Assembly (NCBI GenBank): GCA_035911135.1
Contig: JAMHWD010000033.1
Coordinates: forward strand, 1-64,000
Length of the DNA stretch: 64,000 nt
Reading direction: 5' to 3'
Source of the DNA: JAMHWD01 sp035911135
GTDB taxonomy: Bacteria; Pseudomonadota; Alphaproteobacteria; Micavibrionales; Micavibrionaceae
Below the pieces are notes generated by a model that saw nothing but the letters and a program-made list of their open reading frames with translations, ran no database searches and had not been told where the DNA came from. Positions 1-6,760 of this stretch are shown in pieces (position 1 is the first letter of the stretch; every line of letters begins with the position of its first letter). A program made the translations under genes and the position numbers.

Positions 1-119
1 TTGCCCGTCACGCCAATCTCGCGCAGAACCTCATCCATGCTGCGACCCTGACCAATCAACACCTCCGCCTGACGCAAATATCCGATAATTTGCTCCGCCG
101 TATAACGCTTCCTTGCCAT
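1..119 (-). CDS. IS3-family transposase OrfA, N-terminal part (runs off window)
   Basis: The minus-strand frame starts at the ATG at 117-119 and continues to the window edge, giving 39 residues beginning MARKRYTAEQII and continuing with LRQAEVLIGQGRSMDEVLREIGV. This is the N-terminal helix-turn-helix region of IS3-family OrfA proteins, where a MARKRY..E.I...LRQ.....QG..V...R.IGV pattern is typical. OrfA binds the IS ends and is joined to OrfB by programmed frameshifting to give the active transposase. The partner OrfB would lie outside the window. Intactness cannot be judged. Confidence 0.7.
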   Translation of the reverse strand, partial: MARKRYTAEQIIGYLRQAEVLIGQGRSMDEVLREIGVTG

Positions 120-199
120 GCAATGCCTCCATAATTTGATGTCCGTTTCTTGATACCAGATTCACTCTAATACCGGACTCAATTATAGGGGGCGGGTCA
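1..199 (-). mobile_element. Partial IS3-family insertion sequence
   Basis: The window opens inside an insertion sequence. Its outer end is judged to be at about 199 because the IS3-type orfA start lies at 119, about 80 bases inside, and the minus strand from 199 begins TGACCCGCCCCC, which fits the TG...CA termini of IS3 elements. Directly beyond 199 an nhaA-like reading frame begins, which marks 199/200 as the insertion junction. The other end and any target duplication lie outside the window, so the exact boundary is an inference. Confidence 0.6.
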
Positions 200-290
200 T
201 ATTGGCAAAAACCAGGGCCGCCAAAGCGGATAAACACAGCAGAATGCCCGGCGCGGTTTTAGAATGAAGGATTTGCGTGACTATGCCCAT
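200..290 (-). pseudogene. nhaA: nhaA-like Na+/H+ antiporter, N-terminal fragment cut by IS
   Basis: An ATG at 288-290 lies three bases after the stop of the upstream cation antiporter. It opens a frame of 30 residues, MGIVTQILHSKTAPGILL then CLSALAALVFAN, before the IS junction at 199/200. NhaA proteins begin in the same way: a short cytoplasmic segment, S.A.GG.LL and a first membrane helix ending in ANS or AN. NhaA exchanges Na+ for H+ at the inner membrane. The layout (same strand, 3-base gap) suggests a former two-gene antiporter operon whose second gene was inactivated by the IS. The identification rests on 30 residues only; the rest of the gene, if present, lies outside the window. Confidence 0.55.
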
Positions 291-293
291 ATC

Positions 294-1253
294 TTACGCC
301 CCCGTTCCGATGTAGAGCCAGGCCGTGTAAGCGCAGTATGCGGCCAGCATCGCAATACCTGAAACCCTGCCTATGCTCAGGCCGCGTAGAAGGTAGATGG
401 ATAAGAACACTGCAACACCCAACATGATCCAGACATCATATGTCGCAATCTGTGCACCTATGGGAATGGGTGATATCATGGCCGTAATACCCAGAATGGC
501 CAGAATGTTAAAAATATTACTGCCGACAATATTGCCGATAATAACATCGCTGTGCTTGCGCATTGCTGCCACGACAGCCGTTGCCAGTTCCGGCAGAGAC
601 GTTCCGACCGCAACGATGGTCAAGCCGATGACCGCTTCAGAAAGCCCGAAGTCACGCGCAATCGCAACAGCGCCCTCGACCAGAATATAAGCACCGCCGA
701 TTAAAAGTATCAAACCCGCAACTGCATAAACGGATGCTTTTAACAGGCTGAGCTGCTTCTCGCCTTCAATATCCTCTTCAATATGTTGCACGGTTTCAGC
801 ACCGCGCTTTTTATCCTGCATATAAGACCATGCAATATAGGCAATCAGAGCGGAAAACATCAAAAGGCCGAATATTAAGCTGATGTTTCCAGTTAAGGCC
901 AGACCGCAAAGAATAATGCTTGCGCCCAGCATCACAAACGCATCACGCTTAACCGCACTACCAGCCACAAAAATCGGGCACAGGATCGCAGCTAGACCAA
1001 TAATTAGGAGAATATTGGCAATGTTACTGCCAACCACATTCCCAACGGCAATATCGGAAGCCCCCTTAAGTGCCGCGCTAACCGATACTGTCATCTCCGG
1101 CATGGATGTACCAAAACCGACCACCACGGCACTGACCAACAGTTTTGATAGGCCAAAATTACGTGCAAGGGATACTGCGCCTTTAATCAGGCCTTCTCCG
1201 CCGAAGAAGAGCAGTACGAGGCCACCCAGTATCATTAAAATATCCATCATCAA
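294..1253 (-). CDS. Calcium/sodium:proton antiporter, YrbG/CaCA family
   Basis: The 319-residue inner-membrane protein has two inverted alpha-repeats typical of the Ca2+/cation antiporter superfamily. The first holds GFGTSMPEM followed by GNVVGSNIANILLIIG. The second holds VAVGTSLPEL followed by GNIVGSNIFNILAILG. The acidic residues of these repeats coordinate the transported cation. About ten hydrophobic helices are visible, with a charged loop (KKRGAETVQHIEEDIEGEK) between the halves. Length matches YrbG-type proteins. The start begins with three consecutive Met codons (1253, 1250, 1247), so the exact first residue is uncertain. It was probably co-transcribed with the disrupted nhaA-like gene just downstream. 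Family call is firm; ion specificity is not shown by sequence. Confidence 0.88.
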   Translation of the reverse strand: MMMDILMILGGLVLLFFGGEGLIKGAVSLARNFGLSKLLVSAVVVGFGTSMPEMTVSVSAALKGASDIAVGNVVGSNIANILLIIGLAAILCPIFVAGSAVKRDAFVMLGASIILCGLALTGNISLIFGLLMFSALIAYIAWSYMQDKKRGAETVQHIEEDIEGEKQLSLLKASVYAVAGLILLIGGAYILVEGAVAIARDFGLSEAVIGLTIVAVGTSLPELATAVVAAMRKHSDVIIGNIVGSNIFNILAILGITAMISPIPIGAQIATYDVWIMLGVAVFLSIYLLRGLSIGRVSGIAMLAAYCAYTAWLYIGTGA

Positions 1254-1275
1254 ATTTGCCCTTGCCTTATCTCTT

Positions 1276-1313
1276 CAAAAGCCCGCTCTGCTTTGAGGGG
1301 AGCGGAGCGGGCT
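1276..1313 (-). terminator. Stem-loop terminator after the zf-TFIIB/amphi-Trp/DUF465 genes
   Basis: AGCCCGCTC (1280-1288) pairs with GAGCGGGCT (1305-1313). Read on the minus strand the hairpin is followed by TTTTG, a short T-run. It lies just past the stop of the gene at 1328 and before the start of the antiporter at 1253. Confidence 0.6.
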
Positions 1314-1327
1314 AAAGGTGTTAAAAT

Positions 1328-1651
1328 CTAGAAATCGAACAGATCCATGATCCGCGACATCTTTCCTTCTTTCTTATGATATTTTCCAGAGCCGTAATAT
1401 CCTTTTTTCTGATAGCGATGATCGTCATCATCCCAATCATCGTCATCATGATCGTGATGGGTGCGGGATCTTGACGGGGGCCTGTTGGATTGTTCTGCCG
1501 CTGCTTCTTCCTGCAGCATGTGCATGAGTTTTTCCAGCTCGCCCTTATCAAGCCAGACGCCGCCCGATGTCGGGCAGATGTCGATTTCAATACCGTAGCG
1601 GTGAATTTGTCGCATCGGGGAGCCGTCAATCGGTGATGTTAAAAGAGGCAT
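1328..1651 (-). CDS. zf-TFIIB-like small protein with missing zinc ligands
   Basis: The 107-residue protein matches the zf-TFIIB (transcription-factor zinc-ribbon, PF13453-type) pattern near its N-terminus: SPIDGSPM, RYGIEIDICP, GGVWLDKGELEKL. Classical members hold two CxxC-type pairs. Here the first pair is absent (SPID in place of CPxC) and the second keeps one Cys (CPTS). Zinc binding is therefore doubtful, although the fold signature GVWLDKGEL is intact. The middle is very acidic and His/Asp-rich (HHDHDDDDWDDDDHRY) and the C-terminus is basic. It is last of three same-strand small genes and is followed by a hairpin terminator. Function unknown. Confidence 0.7.
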   Translation of the reverse strand: MPLLTSPIDGSPMRQIHRYGIEIDICPTSGGVWLDKGELEKLMHMLQEEAAAEQSNRPPSRSRTHHDHDDDDWDDDDHRYQKKGYYGSGKYHKKEGKMSRIMDLFDF

Positions 1652-1671
1652 GGTTTTCTATCCTTTCCTTG

Positions 1672-1902
1672 CTACTGGTTTTTCCATTTGATCTGGAATT
1701 CGATTTCTTCTTCGCCGTCTTCACGTTCATGCTCGATATTAAATATGGCGTGCTTGGGCACATAGATACGCTCTCCGGCGATCTGGATATCGAACCGCTC
1801 GCCTTTTTCAAGGCAATCGGCCAGACGGCGCAGTTTCTCGACGAATTGCGCCGTGCTGTAGGTTTTCTCGATATCGCGGTCTTGCATTTTTACAACGTTC
1901 AT
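1672..1902 (-). CDS. Amphi-Trp domain-containing protein
   Basis: The 76-residue protein contains an amphi-Trp domain over most of its length: FVEKLRRLADCLEKGERF, IQIAGERIYVP, then IEHEREDGEEEIEFQIKW, ending in the aromatic/basic KWKNQ. Members are small cytosolic proteins of unknown role found widely in bacteria and archaea. The gene lies 20 bases upstream of the zf-TFIIB-like gene, so the two are probably co-transcribed. A hairpin separates it from the DUF465 gene. The start ATG at 1902 is the only good one and is preceded by an AAGGAA ribosome-binding site. Family recognition is good; no function is proposed. Confidence 0.75.
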   Translation of the reverse strand: MNVVKMQDRDIEKTYSTAQFVEKLRRLADCLEKGERFDIQIAGERIYVPKHAIFNIEHEREDGEEEIEFQIKWKNQ

Positions 1903-1928
1903 AGTTTTTGTTCCTTTCTTTACTTTGT

Positions 1929-1956
1929 AAAACCTGGGAGTCTTATTCCTCCCAGG
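1929..1956 (-). terminator. Intergenic hairpin, possible terminator or attenuator
   Basis: CCTGGGAG (1933-1940) and CTCCCAGG (1949-1956) form a perfect 8-bp stem with an 8-base loop. On the minus strand it is followed by TTTTAC. It lies between the DUF465 gene and the amphi-Trp gene, so it could reduce read-through between them. Confidence 0.55.
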
Positions 1957-1973
1957 CCTGGTGTCTGTAATGC

Positions 1974-2210
1974 TTACGCGCTACGCAAATCACCATTTCG
2001 GGCGCGCCCAGAGTGAACCCTGACAGGCTGCAATTTGCCGTTTGCGCCGTCATTGACGATCCGCTCCATGCGATCCTTGATCGCTAGCCGCAGCTTTTTG
2101 AGCTTGAGCAGGCGCATCCAGTCCGGCCAGCGCCGCTGGTGCTCTTTCTCGATCTCCTGCTGGATCTGAGCGGATTTAAAAAGCAGTGATTTAAAATGCT
2201 GAACTGACAT
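1974..2210 (-). CDS. DUF465 / YdcH-family protein
   Basis: The 78-residue protein carries the YdcH/DUF465 pattern: an N-terminal helix (FKSAQIQQEIEKEHQRRWPD) followed by LLKLKKLRLAIKDRMERI. The PD between the helices and the KK.RL..KDR segment are characteristic. Family members are short helical-hairpin proteins, abundant in alphaproteobacteria, of unknown biochemical role. The C-terminal 25 residues (after about residue 52) are outside the usual domain and look disordered. A GAAAGGAGC Shine-Dalgarno precedes the ATG at 2210. It is the first gene of the three-gene small-protein group. Confidence 0.7.
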   Translation of the reverse strand: MSVQHFKSLLFKSAQIQQEIEKEHQRRWPDWMRLLKLKKLRLAIKDRMERIVNDGANGKLQPVRVHSGRARNGDLRSA

Positions 2211-2410
2211 AATGTGCTCCTTTCGTTCAAGTTACAGCTTGATCGGGAGGTTTTTGTTGTCAGTTTTTTTTGGAAAATCAAACTAACACCGGAAAACTTA
2301 TTCCCGATGCGGTCCGACATCACGATAAGAAGACCTATGATCTTTTGCTTATCGCCAGAGGGGCCCGGCCCGCTACATAGTTACAGGATATAATATGAAG
2401 ATTTACAGTT

Positions 2411-2448
2411 TCAATAGAAATCGAAAATCTATTGAATATTTCAATAGA
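2411..2448. repeat. Three copies of the octamer TCAATAGA, one inverted
   Basis: TCAATAGA occurs at 2411-2418 and 2441-2448, and its reverse complement TCTATTGA at 2428-2435. The block is AT-rich and lies in the 251-base gap between the DUF465 start and the LysR stop. The spacing (17 and 13 bases) could suit a dimeric regulator acting on the DUF465 group, but no direct evidence exists. Confidence 0.4.
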
Positions 2449-2461
2449 TAGATGCCATCAA

Positions 2462-3331
2462 TCACTTTTTTTCATGGATAACTGTTTGCTCTAATGATCG
2501 TGTGATATGAGATGCTAGAACCTTTCCAGCCTCAGATAGGTTTTCGCGTCGCATGAGGGCGACTTCGGAATCAGCAAGTTTCGGAAGACGCACCTGATTC
2601 TTCAACGGCACGATTCCCTCCGGCACCATATTCGCAGGTAAAACAGTTACACCGAGACCTCCTTTCACAGCAGCAATCGTTCCGGCAAGACTGGGGCTGG
2701 AATACGCAATTTGCCAAGGCTTGCGCACCCGGTCCAGCGCAGCAATAGCGCGGGCGCGGTAGATACAGGGCTGTGGTGACAACACAAGCGGCATCGGGTC
2801 TTTCATCTGATAATACTCTGCCGCCGCCCAGACCAGAGGCTCGCGCCAGACTTTCGTGCCGCCTTTTACGCGCTCCGGATCGCGCTTCAGTAGAGCGATG
2901 TCCAAATGGCCTTTTTGAAACTCCTGCAACAGATTGAGCGTCAGATCACACACAACATGCAACTGCACATGCGGATGATGTTTTGAAAAACTGGACAAAA
3001 TATCGGGCAGATAATGTGTAGCGAAGTCTTCCGGAACGCCGAACGTAATCTCTCCGCGCACTTCCGGCTCAGTCAAACGGCTAAAGGCCTCCCATTGCAG
3101 CTCGATCATACGGCGCGCATAACCGAGAAAGATTTCACCTTGTTCAGTCAAAGCAACATCGCGGCTAGTGCGTTCAAACAATGGTGCTTTTAATCCTTCT
3201 TCCAGCTTTTTGATCTGCAAACTGACGGCGGATTGACTGCGCCCAACGATTTCACCTGCGCGGCTAAAACTGCCCGTTTCAGCCACTGCGACAAAAGTCT
3301 TAAGAATGAGCGTATCGATGTAAAATGGCAT
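2462..3331 (-). CDS. LysR-family transcriptional regulator
   Basis: The 289-residue protein has an N-terminal winged helix-turn-helix (LKTFVAVAETGSFSRAG, RSQSAVSLQIKKLEE, LFERTSRDVALTEQGE, about residues 8-65) and a C-terminal substrate-binding domain (VRGEITFGVPEDFATHYLP onward). The start at ATG 3331 (MPFYIDTLIL) is preferred; a longer frame to 3463 adds 44 residues that do not fit the family and would cover the divergent promoter. It is transcribed away from an sbtA-like gene remnant, the classic LysR arrangement. The regulator is therefore likely to control that transporter, now truncated, and itself. Its effector is unknown. Confidence 0.88.
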   Translation of the reverse strand: MPFYIDTLILKTFVAVAETGSFSRAGEIVGRSQSAVSLQIKKLEEGLKAPLFERTSRDVALTEQGEIFLGYARRMIELQWEAFSRLTEPEVRGEITFGVPEDFATHYLPDILSSFSKHHPHVQLHVVCDLTLNLLQEFQKGHLDIALLKRDPERVKGGTKVWREPLVWAAAEYYQMKDPMPLVLSPQPCIYRARAIAALDRVRKPWQIAYSSPSLAGTIAAVKGGLGVTVLPANMVPEGIVPLKNQVRLPKLADSEVALMRRENLSEAGKVLASHITRSLEQTVIHEKK

Positions 3332-3341
3332 GTCTGTTTCT

Positions 3342-3431
3342 AGGTATTTAATAATCTCATCAATAATATTAAAACTATCAATTTTTACAATAAAAATATA
3401 TGCGGCATAAATACCTCGAAACAAAAGGTAT
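3342..3431. promoter_or_regulatory. LysR/sbtA divergent control region with AGGTAT repeats
   Basis: The 105-base gap between the two divergent starts is AT-rich. ATACCT (3411-3416) and AGGTAT (3426-3431) form an inverted repeat spaced by nine bases, directly before the sbtA-like start. A further AGGTAT half-site lies at 3342-3347, just upstream of the LysR start. Such a pair of sites in a divergent gap is what a LysR-type regulator typically binds, but the assignment is inferred. Confidence 0.4.
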
Positions 3432-3436
3432 ATCGC

Positions 3437-3637
3437 ATGGAATTTATAGCCCTCATCGAACAAAACCTCCTAACCCCGCCCATATTATTCTTCGCTCTGG
3501 GTGTGCTGGCCGGTATCATCAAATCTGATCTGGAAGTCCCTGAAAGCATTAGCCGCTATCTCGCGCTCTATCTGATGATGGCTATCGGCTTTATACTGCT
3601 TTGTCGGCGAGGCGCTGTCATGTGTGCAGCATGTTGA
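3437..3637 (+). pseudogene. SbtA-like sodium/bicarbonate transporter, N-terminal fragment
   Basis: The frame encodes about 51 residues that look like the start of SbtA/DUF897 sodium-dependent bicarbonate transporters: LLTPPILFFALGVLAGIIKS, DLEVPESISRYLALYLMMAIGF. In intact members MAIGFKGG and some ten more membrane helices follow. Here the similarity stops at MAIGF (about 3589), and the frame ends in the unrelated ILLCRRGAVMCAAC. The rest of the gene has evidently been deleted. Its ATG and AAAAGG Shine-Dalgarno survive, as does the divergent LysR gene. The family call is based on one helix and its flanks. Confidence 0.6.
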
Positions 3638-4040
3638 GGAAGCTCTTAGCCATTCGATTGTATTGAAAACAGAGAAAGATCGCACCAAGGCAGAAGCTGA
3701 TCAGCTTTTAAATGAACACCGTTCATACACCCTCGGAAAATCCATCAAAATTGCGCAGGGGGCTGGTCTTTATCCGGAGCAGCTTCAACAAGAGCTTAAA
3801 GAGTTTTTGATCGAAAGAAACTTGCTGGTCCATAAGAGCATTGCGCAGGGGCGCGATGAATGGGACTTAAATATTTCCAGAGACAAAGTGTTCCGGAGAA
3901 TAAAGGCAATTACACGCCAAGCACAGCGACTTCAAATTTTAGTCGAAGAAGATCTAATGAGTTTTTGTGAATCAAATGGCCGTGATATGTCCGGTGTTAG
4001 AGCTGAAATAGAAAAGTTTTATAAAAGCAAAAATCCATAG
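3624..4040 (+). CDS. Unrecognised coiled-coil protein, possibly 5'-truncated
   Basis: The 138-residue frame starts with GTG at 3624 but is open further upstream across the sbtA remnant's tail (FVGEALSCVQHVEEAL), so the true N-terminus may be lost at a deletion junction near 3590. The sequence is charged and predicted helical: KTEKDRTKAEADQLLNEH, QLQQELKEFLIERNLLVHKS, FRRIKAITRQAQRLQILVEE. No family is recognised and no membrane helix or signal peptide is seen. A conserved-looking LIERN.LVHKS segment would suit an interaction domain. It may be expressed from the sbtA promoter or be a dead fragment. The downstream 220 bases are AT-rich with no gene. Confidence 0.4.
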   Translation: MQHVEEALSHSIVLKTEKDRTKAEADQLLNEHRSYTLGKSIKIAQGAGLYPEQLQQELKEFLIERNLLVHKSIAQGRDEWDLNISRDKVFRRIKAITRQAQRLQILVEEDLMSFCESNGRDMSGVRAEIEKFYKSKNP

Positions 4041-4191
4041 GGGTACGCTTGGTATCCTAGCTCTTGATCTTAAGCTTGCTGAAGCGCTGCCCTTGATTTT
4101 CTAAGAGTCTTTTTTTATCCATGCAAATCTTACATGGAATGTTAAAATTGCATGGTTGTTTTTTACTCAGGTTCTGAGGCGGTGGGAGTTT

Positions 4192-4290
4192 AAGTAAACT
4201 ACACTTTACTTTTTTGCTTTTAATCATCTATAAAGTAAATTATAGTTTACTTTAAAGGCTGATTTGGGCTTTTTAGTAAACTGTATTTAC
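4192..4290. promoter_or_regulatory. Cluster of three GTAAA/TTTAC palindromes
   Basis: AAGTAAA-N6-TTTACTT at 4192-4211, TAAAGTAAA-N6-TTTACTTTA at 4231-4254 and GTAAA-N5-TTTAC at 4276-4290 are three inverted repeats of one core. The middle one is a perfect 9-bp repeat. This looks like a multi-site operator for a dimeric repressor. No intact gene now follows it; the next frame is a C-terminal gene fragment. The regulator is not identified. Confidence 0.5.
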
Positions 4291-4479
4291 CCGCGCGCCC
4301 GATACTGGGATCAGCTTCACGCGCTGAGCGGCGCGATAACGGTACATTTTCAGGATGTGCAGGGCATGGTAGATTTTGATCTTCCTGACACATCACATCT
4401 TGATCAGAAAGATCGCAGGGCCTTTACCAAGCTGCTGCTGGATAGTGTGATGCCTGAGGCCCTTGCGCCTGCCCCGTGA
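4264..4479 (+). pseudogene. C-terminal gene fragment, possibly an SGNH-hydrolase-like polysaccharide protein
   Basis: From about 4288 base composition changes from AT-rich to GC-rich and a frame runs to 4479: YPRARYWDQLHALSGAI, VHFQDVQGMVDFDLPDTSHL, DQKDRRAFTKLLLDSV. The DTSHLDQKDRRAF segment resembles the terminal Asp-x-x-His block and final helix of SGNH/GDSL-type hydrolases involved in surface polysaccharides. The only start is a TTG inside a palindrome, with no Shine-Dalgarno, so this is judged the 3' end of a gene whose front part was lost. It lies directly before the polysaccharide locus. The family call is tentative. Confidence 0.4.
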
Positions 4480-4485
4480 CAGCGC

Positions 4486-5382
4486 TTACCAGAAAAATGC
4501 AAGGCGCCGGCGCACTGGCGGATTGATGGTTTCCGGGTTCGGGTCGCTCCCCTTCATCACGCGCAGTGAATAAACAAGATAGCGCCGGATCATTTTTGCA
4601 AACGAGAATCCGCGTAATAACAGGCTGTACCAGAGGGATAAATATCCGCGTTGCCATAGCTTGTGCAAATTATCTTGCTGCGCCATCTCCGCCTTCCAGA
4701 TATTACCTGAAAGGCCGCCAGCACCATATAAAGGCTTGGCCGTAAAAGACATGTAATCCCTTATCCACATGGCCTTGCCGCCGCGCAAAACAATTTCAAG
4801 CCAGAACAGCATGTCAGATCCGCGCGGTTTGCTTTCATCGAAAGTCAGGTTCTCCGGCTTTCTGATCATGATCGAAATCGTGATCATGACATTCCTGAAA
4901 AGTACGTGCGTATCTTTTAAAATCTTGGTGGAAGGATCATAATCTTTTTCAAATCTGGGCAGGCTATCAGGTGTTCCATCGCGGAATCTAACCCCGTGGC
5001 AACTTAGTGCCAGGCTGGGGTCGTTTTCAAAAAATTTATATTGGATCTCGAGTTTTTGTGGGTGCCAGTAATCATCACTGTCTAAAAAGGCAAGGAAGGG
5101 CTGCGTTGACTCGCGAAGGGCATCATTGCGGACAGCATAAACGCCGCGGTTTTTATCAAACGGGAAAAACCGTATCCGGCTTGGCGTATGGTGTTCAATT
5201 TCCTTGATCGTATTTTCAATAACGGCGCGAGAATTGTCAGGGCTGCCATCATCCAAAATCAGGATCTCCGTTGGCGGAGTTGTTTGAAAAGCCGCGCTTT
5301 TCAAGGCCATGGCCACGGTATCCGCCGCCTTATAGCAAGGCAGAATCACAGTGACCGGACAGGTTTTTGGCTGCGTGTCCAT
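4486..5382 (-). CDS. Family 2 glycosyltransferase
   Basis: The 298-residue enzyme has a GT-A fold: VTVILPCYKAADTV at the N-terminus, the nucleotide-binding LILDDGSPDNS (D44, D45) and the metal-binding FLDSDDYWHP (D101, D103). These motifs define family GT2 inverting transferases, which move a sugar from a nucleotide donor to a growing glycan at the cytoplasmic face of the membrane. The C-terminal third has hydrophobic/basic segments (LWYSLLLRGFSFAKMIRRYL) suitable for membrane association. It faces away from rfbB, separated by 271 bases, and is presumably part of the same O-antigen or capsule pathway. Donor and acceptor cannot be told from sequence. Confidence 0.88.
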   Translation of the reverse strand: MDTQPKTCPVTVILPCYKAADTVAMALKSAAFQTTPPTEILILDDGSPDNSRAVIENTIKEIEHHTPSRIRFFPFDKNRGVYAVRNDALRESTQPFLAFLDSDDYWHPQKLEIQYKFFENDPSLALSCHGVRFRDGTPDSLPRFEKDYDPSTKILKDTHVLFRNVMITISIMIRKPENLTFDESKPRGSDMLFWLEIVLRGGKAMWIRDYMSFTAKPLYGAGGLSGNIWKAEMAQQDNLHKLWQRGYLSLWYSLLLRGFSFAKMIRRYLVYSLRVMKGSDPNPETINPPVRRRLAFFW

Positions 5383-5490
5383 TTATTAAATCTCAAAGAA
5401 GCGATCTGATATGAATCAAAACTAGGCGGGATGAATTAATATTCTCTTAATAAGATAAATACATTAGCAGCATTTCACAAGGAAATTGCG

Positions 5491-5565
5491 ATGGCAACAA
5501 AAGGAAGTTTCTATAATAATCACATGGGGTGCCATCACCGGATTTTATCTTTGGCTCTCATTTGA
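5491..5565 (+). CDS. Possible 24-residue small ORF before rfbB
   Basis: An ATG at 5491 preceded by CAAGGAAATTGCG (AAGGA Shine-Dalgarno with suitable spacing) opens a frame MATKGSFYNNHMGCHHRILS ending at TGA 5563-5565. It lies in the leader region of the rfbB operon, 88 bases before rfbB. It could be a leader peptide, a chance frame or a worn gene start. No similarity is recognised. Confidence 0.22.
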   Translation: MATKGSFYNNHMGCHHRILSLALI

Positions 5566-5653
5566 GGCGCATGCCTGATTGAGAGTTGTATTTGGAGCTG
5601 CGGAAACATATCATTAATGCTGTGTCAATCTTAGCAATTTCTGATCAGGTCAT

Positions 5654-6760
5654 ATGCCCCATCAAAAAACCATACTCGTGACAGGCGGAGCCGGATTTAT
5701 AGGGTCTGCTGTCATACGTTATGTTATGGCTCATACATCAGACTGTGTCGTAAACCTTGATAAGCTTACCTATGCCGGCAATCTGGATTCTCTTGCCGGG
5801 GTTGCTCATAACAATCGCTATGCGTTCGAGAGGGCAGATATTTGTGATGCCGTGGCGCTGAAGAGGATTTTTACGGATTTCCAGCCAGATGCGGTTATGC
5901 ATCTTGCTGCTGAAAGCCATGTTGATCGTTCTATTGATGGGCCGGCTGATTTTATCGAGACCAATATTCTTGGCACTTATTCTTTGCTGGAGGCTGCCCG
6001 GAGTTATTGGGTGTCGTTGGCGGATCAAAAAAAATCCGCCTTTGTATTTCATCATATTTCCACCGATGAGGTGTATGGTGACCTTGAGGGTGATACGGCT
6101 CTTTTTAGCGAGCAGACATCATATAAGCCAAGCTCTCCGTATTCAGCCAGCAAGGCCTCATCGGATCATCTCGTGCGCGCGTGGCAGCGTACATACGGCC
6201 TGCCGTGCATTATTACAAATTGTTCGAACAATTACGGACCATACCATTTCCCTGAAAAATTGATCCCGCACATGATCTTGAATGCGCTCGCCGGGAAATC
6301 GCTGCCAGTCTATGGCGATGGCAAGCAGATACGTGACTGGCTTTATGTCGAAGATCATGCGGAGGCGCTTTATAAAGTCATGACCAAAGGCAAGCCCGGT
6401 GAAACCTATAATATTGGCGGGCATAACGAAATGCAGAATATCGAAGTTGTGCATACGCTTTGCGATCTGCTGGAAAATCTGGCCGGTGAGCGCAAACCTC
6501 AGGATATTAAAAACTACCGGGATTTGATTACCTTTGTTAAAGACCGTCCCGGCCATGATCGGCGCTATGCCATTGATGCCTCGAAAATTGAGCGCGATCT
6601 GGGATGGAAACCGAAAGAAACATTTGAGACGGGCCTGCGCAAAACCGTGCAATGGTATCTCGACAACGAGGCATGGTGGAGCCGCGTATTAAGCGGTGAT
6701 TACAAACTGGAACGCATCGGTGAAGGCCAAGATAAAAAGGAGCAACGCTATGGCGGTTAA
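5654..6760 (+). CDS. rfbB: dTDP-glucose 4,6-dehydratase
   Basis: This enzyme converts dTDP-glucose to dTDP-4-keto-6-deoxyglucose, the branch point for 6-deoxyhexoses. The 368-residue protein shows the NAD-binding GGAGFIGS (residues 11-18), the catalytic STDEVYG (T137-D138-E139) and YSASK (Y163, K167), and HLAAESHVDRSIDGP, all standard for RmlB/RfbB. It opens an operon with rfbA (11-base overlap), vioA-like and vioF-like genes. No rfbC or rfbD follows, so the product is not rhamnose. The nucleotide-sugar synthesis is cytosolic. Identification is firm. Confidence 0.96.
   Translation: MPHQKTILVTGGAGFIGSAVIRYVMAHTSDCVVNLDKLTYAGNLDSLAGVAHNNRYAFERADICDAVALKRIFTDFQPDAVMHLAAESHVDRSIDGPADFIETNILGTYSLLEAARSYWVSLADQKKSAFVFHHISTDEVYGDLEGDTALFSEQTSYKPSSPYSASKASSDHLVRAWQRTYGLPCIITNCSNNYGPYHFPEKLIPHMILNALAGKSLPVYGDGKQIRDWLYVEDHAEALYKVMTKGKPGETYNIGGHNEMQNIEVVHTLCDLLENLAGERKPQDIKNYRDLITFVKDRPGHDRRYAIDASKIERDLGWKPKETFETGLRKTVQWYLDNEAWWSRVLSGDYKLERIGEGQDKKEQRYGG

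Noticed and set aside
3332..3463. Longer LysR start covering the divergent promoter
   Set aside because: The extra 44 residues are not LysR-like, and the region holds inverted AGGTAT sites instead.
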